In this document: positions 1 to 12,900 of the stretch, one piece after another
Numbering within the stretch: the stretch's first letter is position 1
How the letters are laid out: each line of letters begins with the position of its first letter
Source: Aquarana catesbeiana
Taxonomy: Eukaryota; Chordata; Amphibia; Anura; Ranidae
Reading direction: 5' to 3'
DNA length: 64,000 bases
Assembly (NCBI RefSeq): GCF_042186555.1
Contig: NC_133328.1
Coordinates: 616,976,092-617,040,091, forward strand
Notes under the pieces: generated by a model
What the model was told of the DNA's origin: nothing
The model's input: the letters and a program-made list of their open reading frames with translations, nothing else
Databases searched by the model: none
Position numbers and translations under genes: made by a program

Positions 1-861
1 GGGCACAGTATTTTGAGCACCAGCCACCACTGCGTACAGCTGCAGGCAAGCATCCCCTAAATGCACACTGTCTGCAGACCGGTCTAGCAGGACAGGAGAC
101 CTTATCTTTCTCTGCTGCAGTTTCACTTTCACTTACAAGTTCGCTTCCCCACCACCATCACCCTGAAACTGGACATTGAAAGAAGAAACAACAGACTGAT
201 GAGCACATCTCTCTATCACTCTGCTCTACATTCCTATTTGCATTTTCATGGCACTGCAGCACAGCTGATGGGCTCCTTGTGCTGCTTCTCCTTCTCCCAG
301 CCTAAGCTTTGTTGCACAAAATATAGCAGGAGCTGATGTTAGAACAAATTCTTATGCTGCTTGCCTTTAAAAGCCAGTTTCAATTATGTATTAATAAATA
401 CAGAGCTGCATTAATTTGTGTCTTTTGTTTGCCTACAGTTAAACTTTAAGGTATATTTTACAATTATGCACTTATACACTTAAGTTTACCCCTTAAAGCT
501 CATGAAGACCACCCTTGCCTGTGTGGGTTAACAATAAATATGATGAAAATTAAATTGGCTTCTACTTCACTAAAGCAGTTTAATGAGCTGTTTTCTGCTG
601 TGCTCGCTTGATTACATGATTGACAAATGGAAGTGGTTTGAGAAATACAAAGAATACAAACTTATTGAGACGAATGAGCAATTAGGTGCAGGGAACAAGC
701 CAGCCTCGCTGTAGTTATCATGTTATTTTTTAATTACAGCGATTTATGAAATTGAAATGTTTCATGTTTATTTTTCTCCCTTCCAGAGAATAATGTCGGC
801 GGTACAGAAACATATTAATTAGTTATTCGAAAAATAAATAAATAAAACAGAGATGACTTAC
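1..861. other. Intron beyond exon 7, no recognised feature
   Basis: AT-rich sequence without a recognisable repeat end, long frame or RNA gene. It presumably belongs to the intron following exon 7 of the minus-strand gene. Confidence 0.5.
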
Positions 862-948
862 CCATAATGGTAGAATTAGATCGGGGGAAGGTAATATTTA
901 CGACAGGCATCTCTTCTGTCAAATCCCAAAAGTCGGATAAATTTCGTC
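862..948 (-). CDS. Exon 7: last exon in window
   Basis: 87 nt. The acceptor is a T-run followed by CATTAG, and the donor is G|GTAAGT (861-856). It encodes RNLSDFWDLTEEMPVV and then NITFPRSNSTIM, with sequons NLS, NIT and NST. The donor is intact and phase 1, so the reading frame continues off the left end of the window. I see no further exon in positions 1-855. Confidence 0.88.
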
Positions 949-3900
949 CTAATGAAAAAAAAAATATTTCCATAAGTAATATGACAATTTCCCTGTTCTC
1001 GGCTCTTGTATTCGCTGAGTGTATTTTCTGTTACCTGTTCTGCCTGTCATAACACAGAAATATATGCAATCTGATTCATTGCTCTGGCTTACTGAAAGGA
1101 AAAAAGACATTGCTTATTAATCAGGAAAAACAACCTCGTTCGGAACGTTAGAATTCAATATTCTGTTAATTTCATGAGTTTTGTATTCGGAATAAACCTA
1201 CTGGAATGTGTTGAGCAAGAAAGGAAAAGTTTTACTATTGCAACAAGGGATTAAAGATAAAGTAAAGCCGGAACTTTTTAATGGAGTCTAGGAAGTTATG
1301 TGGAAGGGTTAGATCCTCTATCAGGTTTTTATTGACATATATATTCCCTTCACCCATGATGACGTCAGTTCTGGCGAAACGTGTAGGACGGAGGCAGCGC
1401 TTGTGATGTCGCCAGGCTCTTCTCGACTAGAAAGTGTTTGGATCGCATGCCGGGACTGGAGTTTTATCTGATGATTTGCACTTTCTTTTTATTCATTTGA
1501 GTAGTTAGTACTTTTAATAAATAGTGTTTCTAAGGGTTTTCAGCTATATAGTTACATAGTTAGTAAGGTTGAATAAAGACACCAGTCCAGTAGAATAGCA
1601 AAACTGAAAAAAATGACTCCTGCGCACTGGTGGATCACCACATAGCTAATACGTCAACACAGGCCTTGCTGCCCTCAAGGATGGGGAATCCTAGTAGACA
1701 CCAAAAGAAAAGTGAAACAGGGGCGCACCAGCCTTGTGCATTATCTTCTAAAACATTTATTGAATACAATTAGTAAAAAGAAACAACTCACAAGCAATTG
1801 GTAGAGGAGGCACAACATGAAAGTGCACTGACAAACAGCATGCGACTTAGGATGAGCGAAACCTTCCAGGGATCATGGAGGAACGCACAGGCATCACAAT
1901 TAGCTAACGCGTTTAGAAGGGAACGTCCCCTCTTCATCAGAGCTATGCCGTGAACCCTCCTTCAGCAGTCCCCATTTATAAGTGCCTGGGTGTCAGTGAA
2001 ACAAGGATGGGATATGGGGCTCCTCCCCCTCAAATGATCCCTCCCTCCTGTGCCCTCCAATCATGTGCTGTCCCGCCCCCAGTTGTACGTCGCTGGGCGG
2101 TATTATGGCGCTCTTGCTGGCAGTGGATTGCGCAGAATACGGAAGGGCCGATGTGGATCCCGCCCCCTTCCTCCAGCTTGGAGGGTTCACGGCATAGCTC
2201 TGATGAAGAGGGGACGTTCCCTTCGAAACGCGTTAGCTAATTGTGATGCCTGTGCGTTCCTCCACGATCCCTGGAAGGTTTCGCTCATCCTAAGTCGCAT
2301 GCTGTTTGTCGGTGCACTTTCATGTTGTGCCTCCTCTACCAATTGCTTGTGAGTTGTTTCTTTTTACTAATTGTATTCAATAAATGTTTTAGAAGATAAT
2401 GCACAAGGCTGGTGCGCCCCTGTTTCTCTTTTCTTTAAGACACCAGTCCATCCTGAGTGAGTGTGGGTGTGTGTCTACAATTGTCCCTAACCCTGTACAT
2501 CCCACACTCACATCAGTCCCTACCCTCAATCCAAGGTCCCCATTTATATACTAAGGCCAATTTTGGACAGAAGCCAATTAACCTACCAGCATGTCTTTGG
2601 AGTATGGGAGGAAACCAGAGTACCTGGAGGAAACCCACGCAGGCATAGGGAGAACATGCAAACTCCAGGCAGGTAGTGTCGTGGTTGGGATTTGAACCAG
2701 CGACCCTCTTTACTGCTAGGCGAGAGTACTACCCACTACACCACTGTGCTGCACAGTAGCGGCTATTGATGGGCACACAGGCAGCAAATGATGGGCACAC
2801 TGGCAGCAATTGATGGGTACACTGGCAGCAATTGATGGGTATGTTTGTCCTTGGCTCTTTTTCTATGTACCTATGGGATGTCTTCTCTTATCAAATGAGA
2901 CACTATTATGAGTGAGTAACCATGTGGATCTGCAGCTTGTGGACAGTCTCCAGATGAATCTATACACCTTGTAATACAAGCGCATGTGACTCTTTTACTA
3001 ATAAGAGTCCATTTACTCTGGTAAGAGTCTCATTTTTACCTAAGGTGGTGGCACAACACTGGTGTTTGGAACGGATGATGGAAAGTCACTATCCTTAATA
3101 ACAACTTTCACATTGATCAACTTGGGACTTCTATGATTTCTTTATGATATGAACTGTACGTTTTGATCTATTCATTTCAATATGTACACACATTAGCACA
3201 GCAAATTTTATTTACTGAATTTTTATATACAATTTGGGTCTACTTGGTATTGCCAGCTGCTGTTTTTTTCTAGATCCTTGTAGCATGATTTTTTCTTATT
3301 TTAAATTTCTGCCATATGTATCCCTGCCAGCATTAGGGATTTTAACCCTAAGATGTATATTTAAGTTATGCAACTCAAGCAATAAACTATCTTTTATAGG
3401 TTGCTTCTTCTTGCGTATGCAGGAAGATACAACCGCTTTGTGGAGTGCTCCTCCCCAGTCAGGGCTTTGACAAGTGCCAGTCCTCACTCTGATCAACGCG
3501 TTTCGGCCAAAGCCTTACTCATATCATCTATGAGTAAGGTTTCAGCTGAAATGCATTAGCGTGTTACTGCTGTATCCCGCCATGTAACCAATAAGGAATT
3601 GCAGCAATGGAGGTTACTAAGTAGCCGGCTTCATTATATTAGAGGATTATTGGTACATTCCAAGGGCACTTGGGCCAAAGCATCAGTTCCCAGTCTTCCA
3701 GGTAGTTTGCGGTAGAGCATGTTTGCTCTGTTGGGCTCTAACCCATTTTGCCTTGATTAAACCTTGTTGTAGAGCACTACTGCCCTACATAGAACTCTAC
3801 AACAAGGAGGGATGTGATCAGAGTGGGGTCATTTGTAGATAGAGTTTGTGGCGCAACAGGGAGGAGAAACAGTGTGTGGGGCGGCACTCAATTAAGCTGT

Positions 3901-6900
3901 TCCCCGTGCTTTATTGTTTAGCATAGCAGGAGAGAGACACTACAAACAGGCACAGTGAAGACTCAGTACTGAGTGGAAAAATAGCTGGAGACTTGGAGGC
4001 TGCCAAACAGCAGGAGGAGTGATACACTTGTGGAGCACGGAGCGAAGAGTATAAGATTTTATGGAATTAGCAATATACTAATGCCGCGTACATAGGACCA
4101 GACTTTCCGGCAGAAAAGGTCCGACGGAAACATTCCGTCGGACATTCCGATCGTGTGTGGGCTTCATCGGACTTTTTCTTTCTAAAATTCTGACGGACCT
4201 GGAAATAGAACATATTTCAAATCTTTCCGACGGAATCACTTCCTATCGGGAAAACCACTCGTCTGTATGCTATTCCGATGGACCAAAAACGACGCAAGGG
4301 CAGCTATTGGTTACTGGCTATTGAACTTCCTTTTTCTAGTCCCGCCATACGTCATCGCGTTCTAAACGATCGGATTTTGGTGTGATCGTGTGTAGGCAAG
4401 TCCGTTTCAGCGGAACTGCATCGGAACTCCGTCAAAAAGACCGTCAGAGTTCATTCCAACGGAAAGTCCGGTCATGTGTATGCACCATAAGGCTTATTTA
4501 CATCTTACATTAGGTGAGGGCACATCTGGTGAAGGTGGCACGAATCCTTTAGGAGAGTAAAAGCACGGTGCATAGAGTGGATAAACTTAAGGATATCTTC
4601 TACAATCAAAGGATACAATTTATTACAGTGATAAAAATCACTTTTTATTGTTTTTTTGTTTGGACTCACTGGTTAAACATAAAGGGTGTCTTAAAGAGAC
4701 GGTACAAAGAATGCTATATACACATATAGTGTTGTTGCATGATATATGGTTTCTCATTAATTGTTTTCATTTACTCATCAGTTTTTTCATCTATTTTTTT
4801 CACTTATTTATTGGTTAAAAAATGTAAGCGTGTAATATCAAATATGTAAATGAATTTGAGCAAGCGCTGCACTAATTAGACTAGTGGTTATTTTACATAT
4901 TTTAAAAAGAGTGTGTGTTAGATGCTGGCAGCTTTTTTGTATTTAGCACATAGCTGCTCACAAGAGTGTAACATATATTATTCAACCAGAGAGAGTGGCG
5001 AGCACGCATAGAGAAAACACCAATGCAAGATTACCTTATCTGTCACCTGCTGGCTTGCATGCTGTACCAATTGGTCGTTACCACCACTTGGAGGGACCTG
5101 AAAGCACCTTGGGATTCCCATTAGATAAGCCAGGATCCTCTTATCATTAATGTAAGGCTACCTTTCTAATCTGCTACATATGGGGGGAGATATAAAGATT
5201 TAAAGGCATAGGTGTGCTTTTGGAATACACCATTTCCTGCACAATACTGTCTTTATGCTGATTTGTACATTACTTGACTTGGTGGGATTATTTTGGATCC
5301 TGATTGATTAGGCTGAATCTCGAGAGAGCTGATATATAGGCAACACCTCTCCGGTTGAAGTCTCTTTATTGTCCCAGTGTCCAGGGAGATTGTGTGCGCG
5401 TGTGGTTTGCTTTCTGAGATGAGTACTGTCTGGTCTTCATAAGCCCTGATGAAGCATAACTGGTGAAACACGTTGGCACATGAGGACCCAATACACTAGT
5501 GCTCATTCTCTTGCCACATAACCGCAATGCAGCAAACTGTTTTATACAACTCTTATGTTTTATGAGGAAGATGGATGCATTGCCATCAATGTTTTTTGAT
5601 GTTTGATAATCATAGGTTGGACTAGATGGACTTGTGTCTTTTTTTTTAACCTCACCTACTATGCAACTATGTAAAAATAAAATATGTAATTTTTTATTAA
5701 ATGAGTCTATGCTCCTCTTTCTGGCCTGCACAAAAAATATCTTTCTTCCTCCCTTTTTTCGTGTTTGTATACATTATGGAAGATGGCCACGTATGTCACA
5801 TTAATTACTAAATATATATATAAATATATACTATATATAACTGGCACTCAATTAAGCAGTTGCCTCTTCTTGCACTATACACTTATTTAGCAGCAAATAC
5901 CTATTGATCCTGCCAACTCTCTGCTTTTCTTGTTGCATTCTGACCATGCCAAGCATGCAGGCAGTTATGTCAGTGGCCATTGGCATGGTGGCATAGCCAG
6001 TGGCATGGTCAGTGGCGTTCCTAAATTCATTGATTAGAGCTCCAGGACTTCATGCCGATGCACAGCATGCCTGTATTCCAGAGGTCAGCTTTGCTACCAT
6101 GCCCCTGACCAGCTCTTACCTACTTGATTGACAATGATTTTGCCCGATGTCCTACATGTCATTCTGCTGCTTGTTCTCAGGCTTTTCTGCCACACCCCAT
6201 GCCCATCCCTTCTCTACATGATTGGCAGTGGCATTCTTAATTGTAAGGACAAGATGTTTGTTATTTAAAAAAAGTTAAAAATTTGCCTATAGAATCACGT
6301 TAAGATATCTTGCAGACTAAAGGAGTGCAGAGTTTTTTATTTTCCCAAGATAACTCACTTAGATATAAAAAAAGGAAGACCCTCTCACTCAGTGATTGGT
6401 ATGTGCAGGCCAGGCCCATATCCCTAGCTCATGAAACACCTAGTTTGACCTGTGGAGGATCATCTTTGTCATTGTACAAGCCCAGTTTTTGCAGTAAAAT
6501 AACTAACTGGACAATGCTACTTATAGTCCAGCCCTAGTTTACACAGCCCCAAATGTGGAGCATCCATAGGGAATACGATTGAAGACACAGCAGCAGCAGT
6601 AGCTTGAAGCAGATTGGGAAACGCTACTGCCGTGGGAAGGTGAGGAGCTCTCTCTGTCAAGAACCGAGGGACCAGGAAAGAACCCAGTGGGAATCTCTTT
6701 AAAACCACACAAAACAAAACTGTACACTTTAAAAACTTACCAGACACAATGGACGTGGATTTGAAAAGTTCTGTAAGAGAACTACTTGAATTTCCAATTA
6801 TGTCCAATAGCAAAACCGTGTAATCTGGAAAGCAAATACAATTATTAGCGTTTATTGCTGATTTCCAGGTTTAGCAAAAGGGGGTTTAACAAATTCCATC

Positions 6901-9900
6901 TGACCCCACCCCCTTTAACTCATCTAATAATTTTAGTTTAAAAAATCTCCCTATAACCCTATTTACCTACCTCAATTTGCCATTATGTGGCACTCGGGTC
7001 AAGAGTTTTTTGTTTAGTGAGTGTAGTGTGTGTGGGGGGCTGTGTGCCCACATTGTTCCATGGTGGCTGACAAAGATGTCCATCGGTGGGGTCCTTACAG
7101 ATTTCCTGTGGCATTGACATGATGAGGTCGTGCAAGAGACTGCAACAAAATTGGTAAGTAGGTGGCCAGGTTGTATGGGAAGGATTGGACAGGGTTTGCC
7201 TGGAGATGGACTTTGAAAATCACTTGCCATGAGCAAAATTTGGGGGTCACCATTACTCCCTTTTGGTTTTTGCCTAGCCACGTGTGGCTTCTGGGCTTCT
7301 GGGTCACAGACCCAGAACAAGAATGCAACAAACTAAAGGCCAGTAAAGTACATAATCCATACAGGAAAACCCAGAAGCTCAATTTTCTGCATTGACAAAA
7401 AAGAAAGCGCTTTCCTTAGATAAAAATCTATACTGTACCAGTATTATTACACTCACCGGACCCTTTTTTAGATACACCTTGCTAGTACCGGGTTGGACCC
7501 CCTTTTGGCTTCAGAAATTGCCTTAATTCTTCTTGGCATAGATTCAACAAGGTGTTAAAAACATTCCTCAGAGATTTTGGTGCATAGTGACATGATAACA
7601 TTACACAGTTGCTGCAGATTTGTCGGCATACATGTTGCATTATCCTGCTGCAAGGAGCCATCAGAAGATGAGTACACTGTTGTCATAAAGGGATGGACAT
7701 GGTCAGCATCAAGACTCATGTAGGCCATGGCATTTAAGCAATGCTCAATTGGTACTAAGGGGCCCAAAGTGTGCCAAGAAAATATACCCTCACACAGTGG
7801 CAGCTGGTGCTAAATGTTTCGGGGGGGAGGGGGTGGCAAACGAATGCCAGTCACTCCCCCCCGGCGTTAGACGGACTGACCTTCAGAGGCAGGGGGGAAG
7901 GAAGAGCCGGGCCATTGCTTCTCCTCCTTGATGAACAGGAAGTGTGTCCTGACTGAGGCACAATTGACCAGGGAGTCCTAAGGCTCCCTGGCCAATTGGG
8001 TTTCAGGACCATCTTCCTGATTGGCCCAGGAAAAGAATCAGGAAGGCAATAGCAAATATTAATTCGCTATTATCACACAACTGGGTGGACTCGAAGCACA
8101 GTGCTCTGTGCCCCAAGCCCACCTTTTTTTTAAGCCAATTAGAGCCCCAGGCTCTATTTACGTGCTCCTAAAAAAATAAAAAAAACGCTGGAATCCATGC
8201 TTCCGGTGCCCTACATGTAGATTAGGGGTCGGGCGCATGGATTAGGTGGGCGGCGCCCCTGCACCCTGTATGGACGGGCTGCCACTGCCCTCACACCATT
8301 ACACCCCCAGCCTGAATACAAGGGAGGATGGATCCATGCTTTTATGTTGTTTATGCCAAATTCTGACCCTACCATCTCATATCATATCAGAATGTTTCAG
8401 CTGAAATCGAGACCCATCAGACCTGGCAACGTTTTTCCAATCTTCTATTGTTCGATTTTGGTGAGCTTGTGTGAATTGTAGCCTCAGTTTCCTTTTCTTA
8501 GCTGACAACTGCCGCTCATTGGATATTTTCTCTTTTTCCGACCATTCTCTGTAAACCCTAGAGATGGTTGTGTGTGAAAATCCCAGCAGATCAGCAGTTT
8601 TTGAAATACTCAGACCAGCCCGTCTGGCACCAACAACCATACCACGTTCAAAGTCACTTAAATCCCCTTTCTTCCCCATTCTAATACTCGGTTTGAACTT
8701 CAGCAATCTGTGTCCTAATAATTGCCACTGCAGGTAAAACAGACTTTCTGCATTGCTGGCAACCAACAGCTATAATACTACCAAAGGATCGAAGAAGGGA
8801 GAGCCCTAATTCCCTGAAATGTGTTGACTATTTTTTATGTCATGCATGCATTAATACTGTATTCCAACCAGCTGGAGTCTCCAAGACTTTCTATTTTTGC
8901 ACAGAGCACTTCTTCTTCCTCCACAATTTTCCCACCCACAGGTTGCATTCCTGGGCCAAACACCTGTGCATAACGTGGCAAGAGTGAGTGCCATGCTCCC
9001 CTATAAGTATAAGTGCCCAGTACTTTCTTTGGCAGTGGAGGAGGGAAGGAAAACTGAGTATGCCCTGCTTGGTGCTTTAAAGGGAACCTGTTGATTTGCC
9101 CTACATGATACATCGTATACCCAAGCCATGCATGAGTAATTACGGGGTAAGCATTAAGGACCAACATTATTGAATATATATGAAAACTATTTTAATGCTA
9201 TGTATGTTTTAGAAATGTATATCTTGTTTTTATTTGATATAGTGTTATGACTATTAGCAGAAAATACATCCCCTGAAGAAGCCCAGCGGGTGAAACATGT
9301 TGGGAATTGACATGTGGAATACCACTATGAAATTGAGGAAAACATGAAATATGTCATGACTGTATATGGTTTTATATGGATTTGTCTTTTTTTTACAATA
9401 AATAAATAACTTTTAAAGAAGTTTATGTTAGTTGCACCCGAAAGGTCCCAACATTCATTTTGCTCTAGTTGAATAGTACAGGATGTGCTGCTGTATTTTG
9501 ACAGTGATTCACACACACTAATTTATGGTGAAGGTAAATATTTTACTTTTGGACACTTTGAGCAGGTTGAAGCAAATATAGCTGCCTGTGGTTTTATGCT
9601 ATTTGAGTCCCTAGGGTCAAGCCTTTTATGTCATTTGTTGTATGATGCCTGATCTTTTTTATGTGTTGTATATAAGCCTTTTAACTTTATCAAATTAAAT
9701 ACATTTTCATACTTTTATTCTAAACATATGTGCCTACAAAGTCCATTCTTGTAATACCTAATTCTTTTCAAATGTTATCGGGCCGGTGGCACATGTTTAT
9801 TAGTGTATCCACAGTGTCACCCTGTGAGGATAAACGGTAAATTCCAAAAAAAAAAATTAATAATAATAATAACAAACATGTTATACTTACCTGCTCTGTG

Positions 9901-12900
9901 TAATGGTTTTGCACAGAGAAGCCCAGATCTTCCTCTTCTCAGGTCCCTCTTCGGTGCTTCTGGCCCCTCCCTCCTGTTGAAGGCCCCCACAGCAAGGAGC
10001 TTGCTATGGGGGCACCCGAGCCGAGCCAGAGCTCCGTGTACCCATTCAGACACGGAGCCGTGGTTCGGCCCCGCCCTTCCCTCTCCTCATTGGCTAACTG
10101 ACTTTGATGGACAGCAGTGGAAGCCAATGGCGCTGTTGCTGTGTCTCAGCCAATCAGGAGGGTGAGTCCCAGATGGCTGAGGCACTCGTGGACATTGCTG
10201 GATCGAGATGGGGCTCAGATAAGTATTAGGGGGGCTGAGGGGGACTGCTGCACACAGAAGGTTTTTTATCTTAACCACTTGAGCCCCGGACCATTATGCT
10301 GCCTAAGGACCAGAGGTCTTTTTCCAATTTGGCACTGCGTCGCTTTAACTGCTAATTGCGCGGTCATGCAATGCTGTACCCAAACGAAATTTGCGTCCTT
10401 TTCTTCCCACAAATAGAGCTTTCTTTTGATGGTATTTGATCACCTCTGCGGTTTTTATTTTTTGCGCTATAAACGGAAAAAGACCGAAAATTTTGAAAAA
10501 AAATGATATTTTCTACTTTTTGTTATAAAAAAAATCCAATAAACTAAATTTTAGTCATACATTTAGGCCAAAATGTATTCGGCCACATGTCTTTGGTAAA
10601 AAAAATGTCAATAAGCGTATATTTATTGGTTTACGCAAAAGTTATAGCGTCTACAAACTAGGGTACATTTTCTGTAATTTACACAGCTTTTAGTTTATGA
10701 CTGCCTATGTCATTTCTTGAGGTGCTAAAATGGCAGGGCAGTACAAAACCCCCCCAAGTGACCCCATTTTGGAAAGTAGACACCCCAAGGAAATTGCTGA
10801 GAGGCATGTTGAACCCATTGAATATTTATTTTTTTTGTCCCAAGTGATTGAATAATGACAAAAAAAAAAAAAAATATTTACAAAAAGTTGTCACTAAATG
10901 ATATATTGCTCACACAGGCCATGGGCCTATGTGGAATTGCACCCCAAAATACATTCAGCTGCTTCTCCTGAGTATGGGGATACCACATGTGTGGGACTTT
11001 TTGGGAGCCTAGCCGCGTACGGGGCCCCGAAAACCAATCACCGCCTTCAGGATTTCTAAGGGTGTAAATTTTTGATTTTACTCCTCACTACCTATCACAG
11101 TTTCGGAGGCCATGGAATGCCCAGGTGGCACAAAACCCCCCAAAATGACCCCATTTTGGAAAGTAGACACCCCAAGCTATTTGCTGAGAGGCATATTGAG
11201 TCCATGGAATATTTTATATTTTGACACAAGTTGTGGGAAAGTGACACTTTTTTTTTTTTATTTTTTGCATAAAGTTGTCACTAAATGATATATTGCTCAC
11301 ACAGGCCATGGGCATATGTGGAATTGCACCCCAAAATACATTTAGCTGCTTCTCCTGAGTATGGGGATACCACATGTGTGGGACTTTTTGGGAGCCTAGC
11401 CGCGTACGGGGCCCCAAAATCCAATCACCGCCTTCAGGATTTCTAAGGGTGAAAATTTTTGATTTCACTCTTCACTGCCTATCACAGTTTCGGAGGCCAT
11501 GGAATATCCAGGTGGCACAAAACCCCCCCAAATGACCCCATTTTGGAAAGTAGACACCCCAAGCTATTTGCTGAGAGGCATGGTGAGTATTTTGCAGCTC
11601 TAATTTGTTTTTGAAAATGAAGAAAGACAAGAAAAAACATTTTTTTTTTTCTTTTTTCAATTTTCAAAACTTTGTGACAAAAAGTGAGGTCTGCAAAATA
11701 CTCACTATACCTCTCAGCAAATAGCTTGGGGTGTCTACTTTCCAAAATGGGGTCATTTGGGGGGGTTTTGTGCCACCTGGGCTTTCCATGGCCTCCGAAA
11801 CTGTGATAGGCAGTGAAGAGTGAAATCAAAAATTCACGCCCTTAGAAAGCCTGAAGGCGGTGCTTGGTTTTCGGGGTCCCGTACGTGGCTAGGCTCCCAA
11901 AAAGTCTCACACATGTGGTATCCCCGTACTCAGGAGAAGCAGCAGAATGTATTTTGGGGTGTAATTTCACATATTTCCATGGCATGTTTGAGCAATATAT
12001 CATTTAGTGACAACTTTGTGCAAAAAAAAAAAAAAAATGTGTCTCTTTCCCGCAACTTGTGTCGCAATATAAAATATTCCATGGACTCGACATGCCTCTC
12101 AGCAAATAGCTTGGGGTGTCTACTTTCCAAAATGGGGTCATTTGGGGGGGGGTTTTGAACTGTCCTGGCATTTTATGCACAACATTTAGAAGCTTATGTC
12201 ACACATCACCCACTCTTCTAACCACTTGAAGACAAAGCCCTTTCTGACACTTATTGTTTACATGAAAAATTAATTTTTTTTTGCAAAAAAATTACTTTGA
12301 ACCCCCAAACATTATATATTTTTTTAAAGCAAATGCCCTACAGATTAAAATGGTGGGTGTTTCATTTTTTTTTTTCACACAGTATTTGCGCAGCGATTTT
12401 TCAAACGCATTTTTTGGGGAAAAAACACACTTTTTTAAATTTTAATGCACTAAAACATACTATATTGCCCAAATGTTTGATGAAATAAAAAAGATGATCT
12501 TAGGCCGAGTACATGGATACCAAACATGACATGCTTTAAAATTGCGCACAAACGTGCAGTGGCAACAAAATAAATACATTTTTAAAAGCCTTTAAAAGCC
12601 TTTACAGGTTACCACTTTAGATCTACAGAGGAGGTCTACTGCAAAAATTACTGCCCTCGATCTGACCTTCGTGGTGATACCTCACATGCATGGTGCAATT
12701 GCTGTTTACGTTTGACGACAGACCGCCGATTGCGTTCGCCTTAGCGCGAGAGCAGGGGGCGACAGGGGTGCTTTTTTTTTTTTTTTTTTTCTTTATTATT
12801 TTTCTGCTTTTTTTATCTTATTTTTAAACTGTTCCTTTCATATTTTTTTTTTAAATCATTTTTATTGTTATCTCGGGGAATGTAAATATCCCCTATGATA

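Larger units (their letters stand above)
1590..2436. mobile_element. Inverted-arm retroelement with hammerhead motifs and 14-bp TSD
   Basis: Two arms, 1703-1960 and 2178-2436, are near-perfect reverse complements separated by about 217 bp. Each arm holds a hammerhead-like motif. The string AAGACACCAGTCCA occurs at 1576-1589 and again at 2437-2450, directly bordering the insert inside the V-SINE, so it is a 14-bp target-site duplication. Arms in inverted orientation, ribozyme motifs and a variable-length duplication are known traits of Penelope-like elements, so a nonautonomous Penelope-like or retrozyme-like origin is inferred. No reverse transcriptase is present. Confidence 0.65.
1540..2757 (-). 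mobile_element. V-SINE (tRNA-derived), interrupted
   Basis: On the minus strand the head at 2757-2690 has pol III A-box-like TGGTGTAGTGGGTAG and B-box GGTTCAAATCC. It is followed by a core matching what I know of V-SINEs (GGAGTTTGCATGTTCTCCC type, GTGGGTTTCCTCC, CCAAAGACATGC). The tail near 1545-1575 resembles an L2/CR1 3' end (ACTATGTAACTATAT). The body is split at 1590-2436 by a later insertion. This is not a functional tRNA gene. Confidence 0.75.
7449..8745 (-). mobile_element. Decayed Tc1/mariner element
   Basis: The left end CACTCACCGGACCCTTTTTT and CTAGTACCGGGTTGGACCC match a Tc1-like element widespread in fish and frogs. Transposase remnants are on the minus strand. The middle is deleted, the right end is eroded, and a hAT element (7795-8287) sits inside. 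Confidence 0.75.

Noticed and set aside
2690..2757. tRNA gene on the minus strand
   Set aside because: A and B boxes are present but the cloverleaf is degenerate and is attached to a V-SINE core; SINE head.
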